64,000 nucleotides of DNA from DASUPK01 sp963797265 (GTDB lineage Bacteria; Actinomycetota; Thermoleophilia; Solirubrobacterales; 70-9). Made by a program: the position numbers and the translations under genes. Under the pieces are notes generated by a model. That model had not been told where the DNA came from. It worked only from the letters and a program-made list of their open reading frames with translations, and did no database searches. Positions 51,882-58,734 of this stretch are shown here, piece by piece. Position 1 is the stretch's first letter. Every line of letters starts with the position of its first letter. The stretch is taken from assembly GCA_963797265.1 (NCBI GenBank), contig CAWCOY010000005.1, positions 124,001-188,000 of the forward strand. Direction: 5' to 3'.

Positions 51882-53087
51882 TCATCTGGTGTGGCGGTCC
51901 CTCGCCACCGGCCCGCCCGTGGCGAGCACGCGCTCGAGCGTGTCGAGAGCGAACGAGACATCGTCCGAACTGTTAAAGAAGTGAATCGAGAACCTCGTCG
52001 ATCCGAAGCGCGGGGAGACAATCACTCCCGATTGATTCATCCACGCAGCCACCTGCTCGCCGTCGCGCTCGGGGAAACGTGCGGCGACGATGCCACTTCG
52101 CCGCTCGTCCTCGCGTGGCGTGATCACCTCGGCTCCCAGGTGTTCGAGCCCCTCGGTGAGCGTCGAAGCCAGTTTCAGGTTGTGCTCGAGGATCCGATCG
52201 GCGCCGATCAGCGAGATCTGCCTGATCGCGGCCGCCAGCGCAACGCCGGCGGCGTAGGCCATGGTCGCGTACTCGAGTCGCTCGACCACCGACGAGGCCA
52301 GCCTGAGCGAAGAGGCGTGCAGCGACCAGGGATCGGCCGCACTCTTCCATCCGACGAAGGGAGGGTCGAGCCGCTCGAGCAGCCGCTCGCCGACGTAGCA
52401 GAGCGCCGCGCCGAAGGGCCCGCAGAGCCACTTGTAGCCCGCGCAGAGCAGCGCGTCGATTCGCACGCTGGAGAGATCAATCGGAACCGCCCCCAGCGAC
52501 TGCGAGGCATCGACGACCAGCAGGGCGCCATTGGTCTCGGCCAACTCCGAGAGCTCCTCGAGCTGGTAGCGAAAGCCGGTCGAGTACTGGACGTGGCTGA
52601 CGCTGATTGCTGCGGTTCGCTGGTCGACGGCCTCAGCGAGCCCCTCGAACGAGAGCTTGGCCGGGTCCCCGGCCGCTGAAACCAGGCGGACCTCCGCCCC
52701 GGTGTCTCGCGCGACCCTCATCCAGGGATAGGTGACGGTGGGGAACTCGAGGTCGATTGAGACCACATTGCTGCCGCTCTCTGGACGCAGCGACCAGGCG
52801 ACCTGCGAGATCGCCTCAGTAACGCTTGTCGTCACCGCGACCTGTCCGGCCGGTGCGCCGAGCAGCGCGGCGCCCTCGCCGCGTGCCTGCTCGAGGACGC
52901 CCACCTCAGTCGGCTCATCGAACCAAGTGGTGCCATACAGGCCGAGCTGGCGCTGGAACTTCTCCTCCTCGGCCAGGGCGCTCCGCGACATTAGACCGAT
53001 CGAGGCCGTGTTCATGTAACAGATGTCGTCGAGTGAGGGGAACTCGCCAGCGGGGGCCAGCGAGGCCTCGAGCGCGGGCCCGCTCAA
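51882..53087 (-). CDS. Class V aminotransferase (cysteine desulfurase-like fold)
   Basis: 401-aa PLP-dependent enzyme. Seen: YMNTASIGLMSRSALAEEE, substrate loop SVTEAISQVAWSL, SHVQYSTGFRYQLEEL, VVDASQSLGAVPIDL and the PLP Lys in CAGYKWLCGPFGAAL. Closer to kynureninase/isopenicillin-epimerase-like branches than to NifS, since no active-site Cys loop is seen; substrate unknown. The TTG at 53087 starts just before the conserved region and overlaps (TTGA) the stop of a 33-codon leader ORF. Confidence 0.88.
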   Translation of the reverse strand: MSGPALEASLAPAGEFPSLDDICYMNTASIGLMSRSALAEEEKFQRQLGLYGTTWFDEPTEVGVLEQARGEGAALLGAPAGQVAVTTSVTEAISQVAWSLRPESGSNVVSIDLEFPTVTYPWMRVARDTGAEVRLVSAAGDPAKLSFEGLAEAVDQRTAAISVSHVQYSTGFRYQLEELSELAETNGALLVVDASQSLGAVPIDLSSVRIDALLCAGYKWLCGPFGAALCYVGERLLERLDPPFVGWKSAADPWSLHASSLRLASSVVERLEYATMAYAAGVALAAAIRQISLIGADRILEHNLKLASTLTEGLEHLGAEVITPREDERRSGIVAARFPERDGEQVAAWMNQSGVIVSPRFGSTRFSIHFFNSSDDVSFALDTLERVLATGGPVARDRHTR

Positions 53088-53185
53088 GTGGACTTTCCCG
53101 AGGTTGCTGGCGCTCCTAGCAACTCCAGCAGCACACTCTGCGAGTCGTCCCCCCGCACGATGATCTCGACGTTCTCCTCCGGCAT
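53084..53185 (-). pseudogene. 33-codon leader ORF derived from a SnoaL gene start
   Basis: MPEENVEIIVRGDDSQSVLL: the first seven residues and the bases upstream of its ATG match the start of the SnoaL gene at 55690 (MSEENVELL), after which similarity ends. Its TGA overlaps the TTG start of the aminotransferase, so translation of this remnant may drive the enzyme. Confidence 0.55.
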
Positions 53186-53215
53186 CGCCCACGGAGTATC
53201 TCTCGACGGGGTAAT

Positions 53216-53231
53216 GCTTTCCATGCAAAGC
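53216..53231. repeat. Short hairpin repeat, copy 2
   Basis: GCTTTCCATGCAAAGC, part of an 18-bp stretch identical to 54450-54467. Confidence 0.6.
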
Positions 53232-53234
53232 GCC

Positions 53235-53250
53235 GCTTCTCATCCAAAGC
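53235..53250. repeat. Short hairpin repeat, copy 3 (diverged)
   Basis: GCTTCTCATCCAAAGC, 3 bp from copy 2. Confidence 0.4.
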
Positions 53251-53364
53251 AGCTAATTCCGAGCCAGCTCAGGGTCCCTCTTCGCCCGCCTGACCTTGCC
53301 TCGACGCAACGTTATCTCTGTGTGGATTCTCGACCGTGGCCATGAACTCCGGTTAGGGCCGCGG

Positions 53365-53386
53365 GCGCGGCGCTCGCGCGCCGCGC
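53365..53386 (-). terminator. GC-rich hairpin downstream of the ferritin-like gene
   Basis: GCGCGGCGC-TCGC-GCGCCGCGC, 13 bp after the stop on the minus strand; no T-run follows. Likely terminator. Confidence 0.55.
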
Positions 53387-53399
53387 GACGGCTCCATTG

Positions 53400-54062
53400 T
53401 CAGGCCGGGTTGGGGTGGTTGACCGGCGTGCCGACGCCGCTTGCGAGCGGGTCGCCGGGGTACTCGTAGAACTTGCCGGGCTGCGAGCTCTCGGTCCCGT
53501 AACCGATGCCGAGCTCCTCGAGCGACTGGCGGACCTTGGCGAGGGTGGGCCAGTCGAAGTTCTCGAATCCCTCATCGTTGGGCGCCCCGATTTCCTTGTT
53601 GCCCAGTTCTCCCTGGGCAAAGCGCGCCAGTGCACGGTGCACGGCCTCGGTGCCCATCGCCTCGGCGCAGAGGCGCGCGCCGAAGTCGTCGCCCTCGCGG
53701 GCAAAGGCACTGACACCGATGAGATAGAGGCTGATCTCGATCGTCTCGACGAGCTCGATTGTCTCGAATAGGCCGATGCCTCCATCCCCGAACGCGGCGT
53801 CCGGGAACCAATAGCTGGTCGTCAACGGCTCGCCGCCAGCCTTCTTGAGTGGCTCGACGTGGTGGTACTCGGTGGTGACGACGTTCTTCAGAACGGGCAG
53901 GAATCCCTCCGAGGGGGTGCCAGGCGCGTTCTGGATCGCGGCGCCGACAAGCGTCACACCTAGCTGCTCCTGGGTGACCAGGAAGTCCAGGACATCCTGC
54001 TTGCTGCCCATGTCGGCAGCGGTCTCAATGGTGGGCTTGGTTTGGGTTCCTACTTCACTCAT
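53400..54062 (-). CDS. Ferritin-like domain-containing protein
   Basis: 220-aa four-helix-type protein: VLDFLVTQEQLGVTLVGAAI, TTEYHHVEPLKKAGGEPL, FETIELVETIEISLYLIGVS and GTEAVHRALARFAQGELG. Glu/His pairs in successive helices (Q/E, EYHH, E..E, EAVH) fit a ferritin-like di-iron site, as in desiccation-related plant/bacterial proteins. The ATG at 54062 has GAGGAG upstream; the longer frame lacks homology. Possible role in iron or oxidative stress, inferred. Confidence 0.82.
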   Translation of the reverse strand: MSEVGTQTKPTIETAADMGSKQDVLDFLVTQEQLGVTLVGAAIQNAPGTPSEGFLPVLKNVVTTEYHHVEPLKKAGGEPLTTSYWFPDAAFGDGGIGLFETIELVETIEISLYLIGVSAFAREGDDFGARLCAEAMGTEAVHRALARFAQGELGNKEIGAPNDEGFENFDWPTLAKVRQSLEELGIGYGTESSQPGKFYEYPGDPLASGVGTPVNHPNPA

Positions 54063-54604
54063 ATGGGTTACTCCTCGTAGTTCTGGAGAGCTCCCGAGAC
54101 GCGCCACGGTGTGAGGGCTTGACGAAGCCAACTTCCTTGTGCGTCGAGCCAGCTACCGATTGCGACCGCATTGCCCCGGTCGATCGGTCCGCAGGAGTGC
54201 TCATGGAACTGCTCCTTGTCGAGTCCGCGACCGCCAACGCGTTACTAACGGGGGCGTTCTCTTGGGTTTCAACTGGACCGGAGACCGAGCGGGATGGCGG
54301 GTCTACTTCGGCTCGTCAGCAGGTCCAGCAACCGTTCCAACAACCACCGTACTCCTCACGGCCGAGCCTCGCAGCTGGCGCCGCGCAGTCGCGGACGAGC
54401 CAGTGCTACGCACGCAGACTCGGGCCCGAGAAGAGTCACCTCAAGCCGCTGCTTTCCATGCAAAGCGGAAGCCTCCGAATAGCCCCCGCCTGGCAGGGAG
54501 AACCTCCCTGAACGCAAGGGGGAGGGTGCAAGAGTCAATCTGTGCGCCCAAGGACGGTTCGAGTGGCTCACCGCGAAAAAAAGCGGAAATTTCTGTCAGA
54601 TCGC
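54063..54604. other. Non-coding stretch with repeats
   Basis: No credible gene on either strand. Contains a copy of the GCTTTCCATGCAAAGC hairpin (54451-54466) and GACGGTTCGAGTGGCTCACC followed by GCGAAAAAAA (54553-54582), which recurs at 55755-55783. Probably decayed genes. Confidence 0.6.
54451..54466. repeat. Short hairpin repeat, copy 4
   Basis: GCTTTCCATGCAAAGC, identical to copy 2. Confidence 0.6.
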
Positions 54605-54886
54605 CTACTCCGACAGCCCGGCCGCTTCGTTGGTCCGCGCCCAGTCGATGATGTTCTGCGAGCCGTCGATGATCGTGCCGTTGTCGAGCACGAGGGTGGG
54701 CACCTTGTAGTTGCCGGTCATGCGCTTGACCTCGCGCCTGCGCGGAAAGAGCGGATCGGTTCGATAGCAGCCGCCGCTCTTGACTACCTCGGGTTCGTAC
54801 CCCGCACTGACCAGAGCTTCGTAGGCCTCGCCGCAGGGGTGGCCTCGCTTGGTCTGGAACGTACCCCAGCAGACGTAGAGCCTCAT
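54605..54886 (-). CDS. Glutaredoxin/GST-N thioredoxin-fold protein
   Basis: 93-aa thioredoxin-fold protein: MRLYVCWGTF, HPCGEAYEALVSAGYEPEVV, KVPTLVLDNGTIIDGSQNII with the cis-Pro (VPT) and the DGS glutathione-type loop. A single Cys replaces CxxC at the N-terminus. It ends NEAAGLSE, the same tail as the SnoaL genes before it, although the fold is unrelated. The ATG is 3 bp after the preceding stop; third gene of a three-gene operon. Confidence 0.85.
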   Translation of the reverse strand: MRLYVCWGTFQTKRGHPCGEAYEALVSAGYEPEVVKSGGCYRTDPLFPRRREVKRMTGNYKVPTLVLDNGTIIDGSQNIIDWARTNEAAGLSE

Positions 54887-54889
54887 CGC

Positions 54890-55288
54890 CTACTCCGAAA
54901 GACCGGCGGCTTCGAGGGCTTGGGCGCGGTCGAGGTAGTAGTCGGCTTCGACGATGAGGCCGTCTCGCAGGCGGTGCAGGACGGCGAAGGACTGCGTGTA
55001 GGGCGCGTTAGCACCCTCCCCGACCATGCTCGTGCAGGCAATGAAACGGCCATCGCCGACGTCGATCAACTCGTCGAGGCGCACCTCGATCGGCCCCACC
55101 AATTCGATCAGGCTTCGCATGCGTTCCAGAGCCGCCGCACGGCCCCTGTAGACACCGGCGTCGGGCCACCCCGGCCCCTCGCGATACACAGCGTCTTCGG
55201 CCCAGAACTGGTCGGTCACGGCGGCAGGACCAGACTCATTCCAGACCTCGTAGGCCCGCCGGATTCTCTCGGCGTCCGCCCCGGACAT
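54890..55288 (-). CDS. SnoaL-like/NTF2-fold protein 1
   Basis: 132-aa NTF2-fold protein: RIRRAYEVWNESGPAAVTDQ, FWAEDAVYREGPGWPDAGVY, GRAAALERMRSLIELVGP and HRLRDGLIVEADYYLDRAQA, ending LEAAGLSE. The usual conical pocket could bind or isomerise a small ligand; specificity unknown. Start ATG 3 bp after the stop of the upstream paralogue. Confidence 0.87.
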   Translation of the reverse strand: MSGADAERIRRAYEVWNESGPAAVTDQFWAEDAVYREGPGWPDAGVYRGRAAALERMRSLIELVGPIEVRLDELIDVGDGRFIACTSMVGEGANAPYTQSFAVLHRLRDGLIVEADYYLDRAQALEAAGLSE

Positions 55289-55291
55289 CGC

Positions 55292-55690
55292 CTACTCCGA
55301 CGGCCGGGCGGCTTCGTCGAGGGCTTCCGCGTGGCTGTACCAGTCGCTGCCCCACACGACGAGACCGTTACGAAAGCGGAGGACCACCCCGTACTCCGTA
55401 TCGATTGGGAAACCCCCCTTGGACAGACCCCGCACACGGCCCAGCCCTACGACCACGTCGCCGAGGTCGCGGACCTCTTCGATCTTCCCCACGAGCTCGT
55501 CCCAGCTGGCGTAGACCTCGGCCCAGAACCTCCTGATCTCCTCGTGGCCCTGATAGACACCGCCCTCTACGCGCACGGCGCCCGGGTACAACTCAATCTC
55601 TGGGTCCATGAGTTCGAGATATCCATCCAGGTCGCGCCGATTCCAAGCCGCCGCTAGCTGATGGAGCAACTCCACGTTCTCCTCCGACAT
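55292..55690 (-). CDS. SnoaL-like/NTF2-fold protein 2
   Basis: 132-aa paralogue: MSEENVELLHQLAAAWNRRD, LDGYLELMDPEIELYPGAVR, GHEEIRRFWAEVYASWDELV and FRNGLVVWGSDWYSHAEALD, ending EAARPSE. First gene of the operon SnoaL-SnoaL-glutaredoxin-like; the GCG spacer between stop and next ATG is the same at both junctions. Confidence 0.88.
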   Translation of the reverse strand: MSEENVELLHQLAAAWNRRDLDGYLELMDPEIELYPGAVRVEGGVYQGHEEIRRFWAEVYASWDELVGKIEEVRDLGDVVVGLGRVRGLSKGGFPIDTEYGVVLRFRNGLVVWGSDWYSHAEALDEAARPSE

Positions 55691-55754
55691 TGCCCAACCA
55701 GTATTCCGCGCCCCTCGGAGTGGAGGGTCGTCAATTCGGCCGGCGGCTCGTACG

Positions 55755-55861
55755 ACGGTCCGGGTGGCTCACCGCGAGAAAAACTGATTTGCCGTGTCGC
55801 GTACTCCCGCAGCCCGGCGGCTTCGAGGGTGTCATGTGGGCTGTCGAACCATTGAAGTCGG
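55755..55861 (-). pseudogene. Remnant of a SnoaL gene 3' end plus downstream repeat
   Basis: Minus strand encodes LQWFDSPHDTLEAAGLRE with the stop changed to TAC, i.e. the last 18 or so residues of a SnoaL gene. After it comes TTTTTCTCGCGGTGAGCCAC (55764-55783), also found downstream of the glutaredoxin-like gene (54553-54582). No intact gene in 55691-55888. Confidence 0.65.
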
Positions 55862-55888
55862 ATAGCCGCGGCGTCGTAAAATGGCGGC

Positions 55889-56224
55889 ATGGCGTCGGAG
55901 CGCAAGGAGCGGATGGCCCGAAACGAGGCGATGTTCCGCGTCGCCAACGAGCGGATGGCGGACTGGGAGGAGCAGCACGCAAGTAGTGCGGTCGAGCCCT
56001 ACTTCTGCGAGTGCGCGAATCCCGAATGCGGCGAGCATGTGGATCTGCGCAAGGCCGACTACGAGAGGGTCCGCTCGGACTCGCGCCGCTTCGTGATCGT
56101 CCCTGGTCACGAGATGCCGGACGTGGAGACGGTGATCGAGCGAAACGAGGGCTGGACGATCATCGAAAAGGCGCCCGACGTAACTGGCACTGTCGAAGAA
56201 CTCGACCCGCGCCGCGACGGCTGA
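55889..56224 (+). CDS. Conserved hypothetical protein with CxC-x4-C motif
   Basis: 111-aa charged protein: MARNEAMFRVANERMADWEE, YFCECANPECGEHVDLRKAD (a CECANPEC cluster that may bind zinc), DYERVRSDSRRFVIVPGHEM and VIERNEGWTIIEKAPDV. The pattern of conserved-looking segments supports a real gene on the strand opposite to its neighbours. Start ATG 55889. Function unknown. Confidence 0.75.
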   Translation: MASERKERMARNEAMFRVANERMADWEEQHASSAVEPYFCECANPECGEHVDLRKADYERVRSDSRRFVIVPGHEMPDVETVIERNEGWTIIEKAPDVTGTVEELDPRRDG

Positions 56225-56365
56225 TCTTTTCGCGGCGTCAGAGGACCTGGCCCCCGCCGCCCGGTGCGTGCCATAGCGCCGACGGCTGCCCTGGGGGGTG
56301 AAACCCCCATCGGTTGAACAACTCGCTCGTTAGGCGCACGATTCGGCGTTTTCCTGCGAGATCGC

Positions 56366-56393
56366 CTACTCCGAAAGGCCCGCGGCTTCGAGG
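56366..56393 (-). pseudogene. Orphan EAAGLSE-stop remnant
   Basis: Minus strand CCCCTCGAAGCCGCGGGCC then TTTCGGAGTAGGCGATC reads P-L-E-A-A-G-L-S-E-stop. The bases after the stop (TAGGCGAT) match the operon junctions at 54.9 and 55.3 kb. No intact gene in 56225-56437. Confidence 0.65.
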
Positions 56394-56437
56394 GGCTAGT
56401 TCGGGCCAGTTCTGCCTCGTGCTCTTGGTTTCGTGCC

Positions 56438-56755
56438 CTAGAAGATGGGTTCCACACTGTCGATCAGCGGCAGCGCCTCCTCCATCGAGTAGGTGGCGTG
56501 GATCTTCACCGTGTTCCACTGCATGAGTCGGCTCTGCAAGGCGAAGTTCCTGACCGAATCAATGTCGTCCGCCTCGACGACGGCGAGGATGATGTGGTCC
56601 GGGCCGAAGATGCGCATCGTGACGATATTGATGGCCAGCTGCTCGGCGAGCTGTGGGATCTGTTCGGCGCCTTCCTTCATCATCTGCCGCGTCTGAGCGT
56701 TGGAAGTCGGGCAGAGGTCGGGCGGATGCTCGGCGATGACGGCGAACGTTGCCAT
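56438..56755 (-). CDS. Small alpha/beta-barrel-like protein (DUF3303/GYD-like)
   Basis: 105-aa protein: MATFAVIAEHPPDLCPTSNA, QMMKEGAEQIPQLAEQLAIN, RIFGPDHIILAVVEADDIDS and HATYSMEEALPLID. Size and the beta-alpha-beta order resemble dimeric ferredoxin-like barrels. A precise family call is not possible from motifs alone. The ATG at 56755 has GGAGG 8-12 nt upstream. Confidence 0.7.
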   Translation of the reverse strand: MATFAVIAEHPPDLCPTSNAQTRQMMKEGAEQIPQLAEQLAINIVTMRIFGPDHIILAVVEADDIDSVRNFALQSRLMQWNTVKIHATYSMEEALPLIDSVEPIF

Positions 56756-56819
56756 AGGGAACCTCCGTGGTTAGCGGGACTGCGACATCGCCCCAGGCAG
56801 TATCCCGCCGTGGAGGGTC

Positions 56820-57158
56820 TTATCGATGCGAGTCCCGTGATTCGGATCGCCGGCGCGCCCGCGAGCGCGGGTTTGCTGAGGCCGTGTGACCCTGAGGGCT
56901 GTCCGCATCGACCTTAGGTGGCGCCTCTGCGGGCGATGGGGCGGATACGGTTGCCGAGCGCTTCCCGTAGAGCTTCTCGTAGACCTCCCTCTCACCCTGT
57001 TCCGGATCGCGGGATCGTCGCCCAGGATCTCGCGCCTCCCTCGGTTCGAACGCCCGCGCTGAGCGCAGCAGCAGCACGGCCGCCACGGCGAAGACAGCGA
57101 CTCCGAGCAAGGTGAGCGCGATCAGCGCGAGCACTGCGCCGATCTTAGGTGCCGGCAC
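56820..57158 (-). CDS. Single-helix membrane protein with disordered tail
   Basis: 112-aa ORF with an N-terminal hydrophobic helix (AVLALIALTLLGVAVFAVAA at about 8-27) and a long polar Arg/Glu/Ser tail. Composition is plausible for an anchored small protein; no family recognised. 57159-57380 downstream of its start region holds no gene. Confidence 0.5.
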   Translation of the reverse strand: MPAPKIGAVLALIALTLLGVAVFAVAAVLLLRSARAFEPREARDPGRRSRDPEQGEREVYEKLYGKRSATVSAPSPAEAPPKVDADSPQGHTASANPRSRARRRSESRDSHR

Positions 57159-57380
57159 CGTGGGAGAGGTGGCGGCCAGTGGCCAGGCGACTGCTCGACA
57201 AAAGGTGCGGCTGCGCTGACTCGACTCTCAGAGTCGCTGGAGTAGCTCGGCGTCGCCGGGCACGGAATGGTTCACAACGGTCCGGTACAGGCCGTCACGA
57301 AGCGTCCCGCTGGCGCGAAGCTCTCCCTGCTCTCACGCACAAACACGGTACGCGGCGTAACACGCCGTCACGGCCCTCTA

Positions 57381-57397
57381 AGAACCAGCTCTTCTAG
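57381..57397 (+). other. attR: right end of the island
   Basis: AGAACCAGCTCTTCTAG, exact copy of the prs 3' end (50653-50669), 7 bp from the stop of the lipoprotein gene. Confidence 0.8.
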
Positions 57398-57403
57398 GTC
57401 CTT

Positions 57404-57889
57404 CTAGTCGCTGGCCGCCGGCGTGTAGCCGGTGATGTCGGACACCTTCCAGGAACCGTCCGCCTGACGCGCCATGCCGATCGTCTCGTCCGCCTCCGCG
57501 TCGGGCGTGTCCTCCGCCTTCGAGCGGACATGGGCGTTCGCGACCGCCCCGTGCTCCTGCACGTCGATGAGCGTCAGGGTCGTCTCCGCCCCCGAGGTGT
57601 GCTCCTTGAAGTACTGCGCGCAGCCAGTCTCGAGCTCGCCCTCCTCCTCGGGCTCGTCAGTGGAGCCGGGGACGAGCTCGCGCTCCTGCTTGTAGCTCTT
57701 GCTGAGCAGCGTGCAGACTCGCTCGAAGTCGCGCGCGTTGTACGCGTCGACGTATTCCTGGGCAGCGCGACCCGCGGCCGTGTCGGTGCCGTTGTCGTCA
57801 CCTCCGCCGCAGCCGGCGAGCATCCCTCCACCAACTATCGCGGCGCAGAGCACCGTCACCGCCGCCAGGCCGATCCCAGGACGCCTCAT
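57404..57889 (-). CDS. Putative lipoprotein, NTF2-like domain
   Basis: 161-aa protein with a lipobox (GGMLAGCGGG, Cys at about 27) after a hydrophobic signal, so membrane-attached outside the cell. Residues 40-155: AAQEYVDAYNARDFERVCTL and a C-terminal strand DGSWKVSDITGYTP, an NTF2/DUF4878-like layout, with two cysteines likely paired. Core gene bordering the island. Confidence 0.85.
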   Translation of the reverse strand: MRRPGIGLAAVTVLCAAIVGGGMLAGCGGGDDNGTDTAAGRAAQEYVDAYNARDFERVCTLLSKSYKQERELVPGSTDEPEEEGELETGCAQYFKEHTSGAETTLTLIDVQEHGAVANAHVRSKAEDTPDAEADETIGMARQADGSWKVSDITGYTPAASD

Positions 57890-57960
57890 CGGCGCAGAGT
57901 GAAGCAGCTGCGGCGGCCCGCTCCACCAAATCGAGTCCCAGGTGACTAGGGTGGGCCGCC

Positions 57961-58734
57961 ATGTCCGAGGAGCCAGCTGAGAGCAAGCCGGAGGCGCGGG
58001 ACGGCGTCCCCGTGTATCGGCGTATCGGCCACAAGGGCGCCGATGCGATCGTGGCCGGCAACACCGCCGAGAGCTTCGACGCCGCGGTCGAGCACGGGGT
58101 CGACATGATCGAGCTCGACGTCCTCCGCGAGCAGGAGGGCAGGCTGATCGTCGCCCACGACTACCACGATGCGATGGTGCGCAAGCCGATGGACCTCGCC
58201 TACGCCCTCGACCTCTTCGGTGAGCCGCCGCTCGACGAGGTCGAGATCGACTGCGACCTGAAGCTCGCCGGGCGCGAGGCAGAGCTCGCCGGCGCCCTCG
58301 CGGGCCGTGGGTTGCTGGACCGCGCGATGGTCTCGACGATGGAGGTCGAGAGCCTGATCAAGCTGCGCAAGCTCGAGCCCGATCTGCGCCTCGGCTGGAC
58401 CTACCCGAAGACGCGGCGGGACTGGACGCAGTACGGCTGGGCCGGACCCGCCCTGAAGGCCGGGCTATCCGCGATCCGGCGCCGCTTTCCCGGGATCCTC
58501 GAGAAGAAGGGCCCGCGGCTTGGCGTCAACGCGGTCTGGGCGTACCACCCGATCATCACGCCCCGGCTCGTCGAGTCCGCCCGCAAGGTCGACGTGGAGC
58601 TGATGGCCTGGACCGTCGACGACCCGGACCGGATCCGCGAGCTCCTGGACATGGGCGTCGACGGGATCTGCTCGAACGACCCGCGCCTCTTCGAGGTCGC
58701 GGAGCGCCAGGTCGAGTCGGCGAGGGCCGGTTAG
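57961..58734 (+). CDS. Glycerophosphodiester phosphodiesterase
   Basis: 257-aa TIM-barrel enzyme hydrolysing glycerophosphodiesters to glycerol-3-phosphate and alcohol. Catalytic pattern: RRIGHKGADAIVAGNTAESF (first His, Asn, Glu), MIELDVLREQ (Glu, Asp), VAHDYH (second His), EIDCDLK and TVDDPDRI. No signal peptide, so cytosolic. Start ATG 57961. Confidence 0.92.
   Translation: MSEEPAESKPEARDGVPVYRRIGHKGADAIVAGNTAESFDAAVEHGVDMIELDVLREQEGRLIVAHDYHDAMVRKPMDLAYALDLFGEPPLDEVEIDCDLKLAGREAELAGALAGRGLLDRAMVSTMEVESLIKLRKLEPDLRLGWTYPKTRRDWTQYGWAGPALKAGLSAIRRRFPGILEKKGPRLGVNAVWAYHPIITPRLVESARKVDVELMAWTVDDPDRIRELLDMGVDGICSNDPRLFEVAERQVESARAG

Larger units (their letters stand above)
50653..57397. mobile_element. 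Integrated genomic island at the 3' end of prs
   Basis: A 6.7-kb segment bounded by a 17-bp direct repeat. A decayed tyrosine recombinase is the first gene inside the left repeat. Cargo: aminotransferase, ferritin-like, glutaredoxin-like and two SnoaL genes, several small ORFs, and many gene remnants. Coding density is lower than in the flanks, with several intergenic stretches of 200-540 bp and many broken genes, as expected of an old island. Without the island, prs would be followed 6 bp later by the stop of the convergent lipoprotein gene. Confidence 0.8.

Noticed and set aside
57149..57397. 82-codon plus-strand ORF ending in KNQLF at attR
   Set aside because: Only the last codons resemble prs, because they are the att repeat; the rest looks random.
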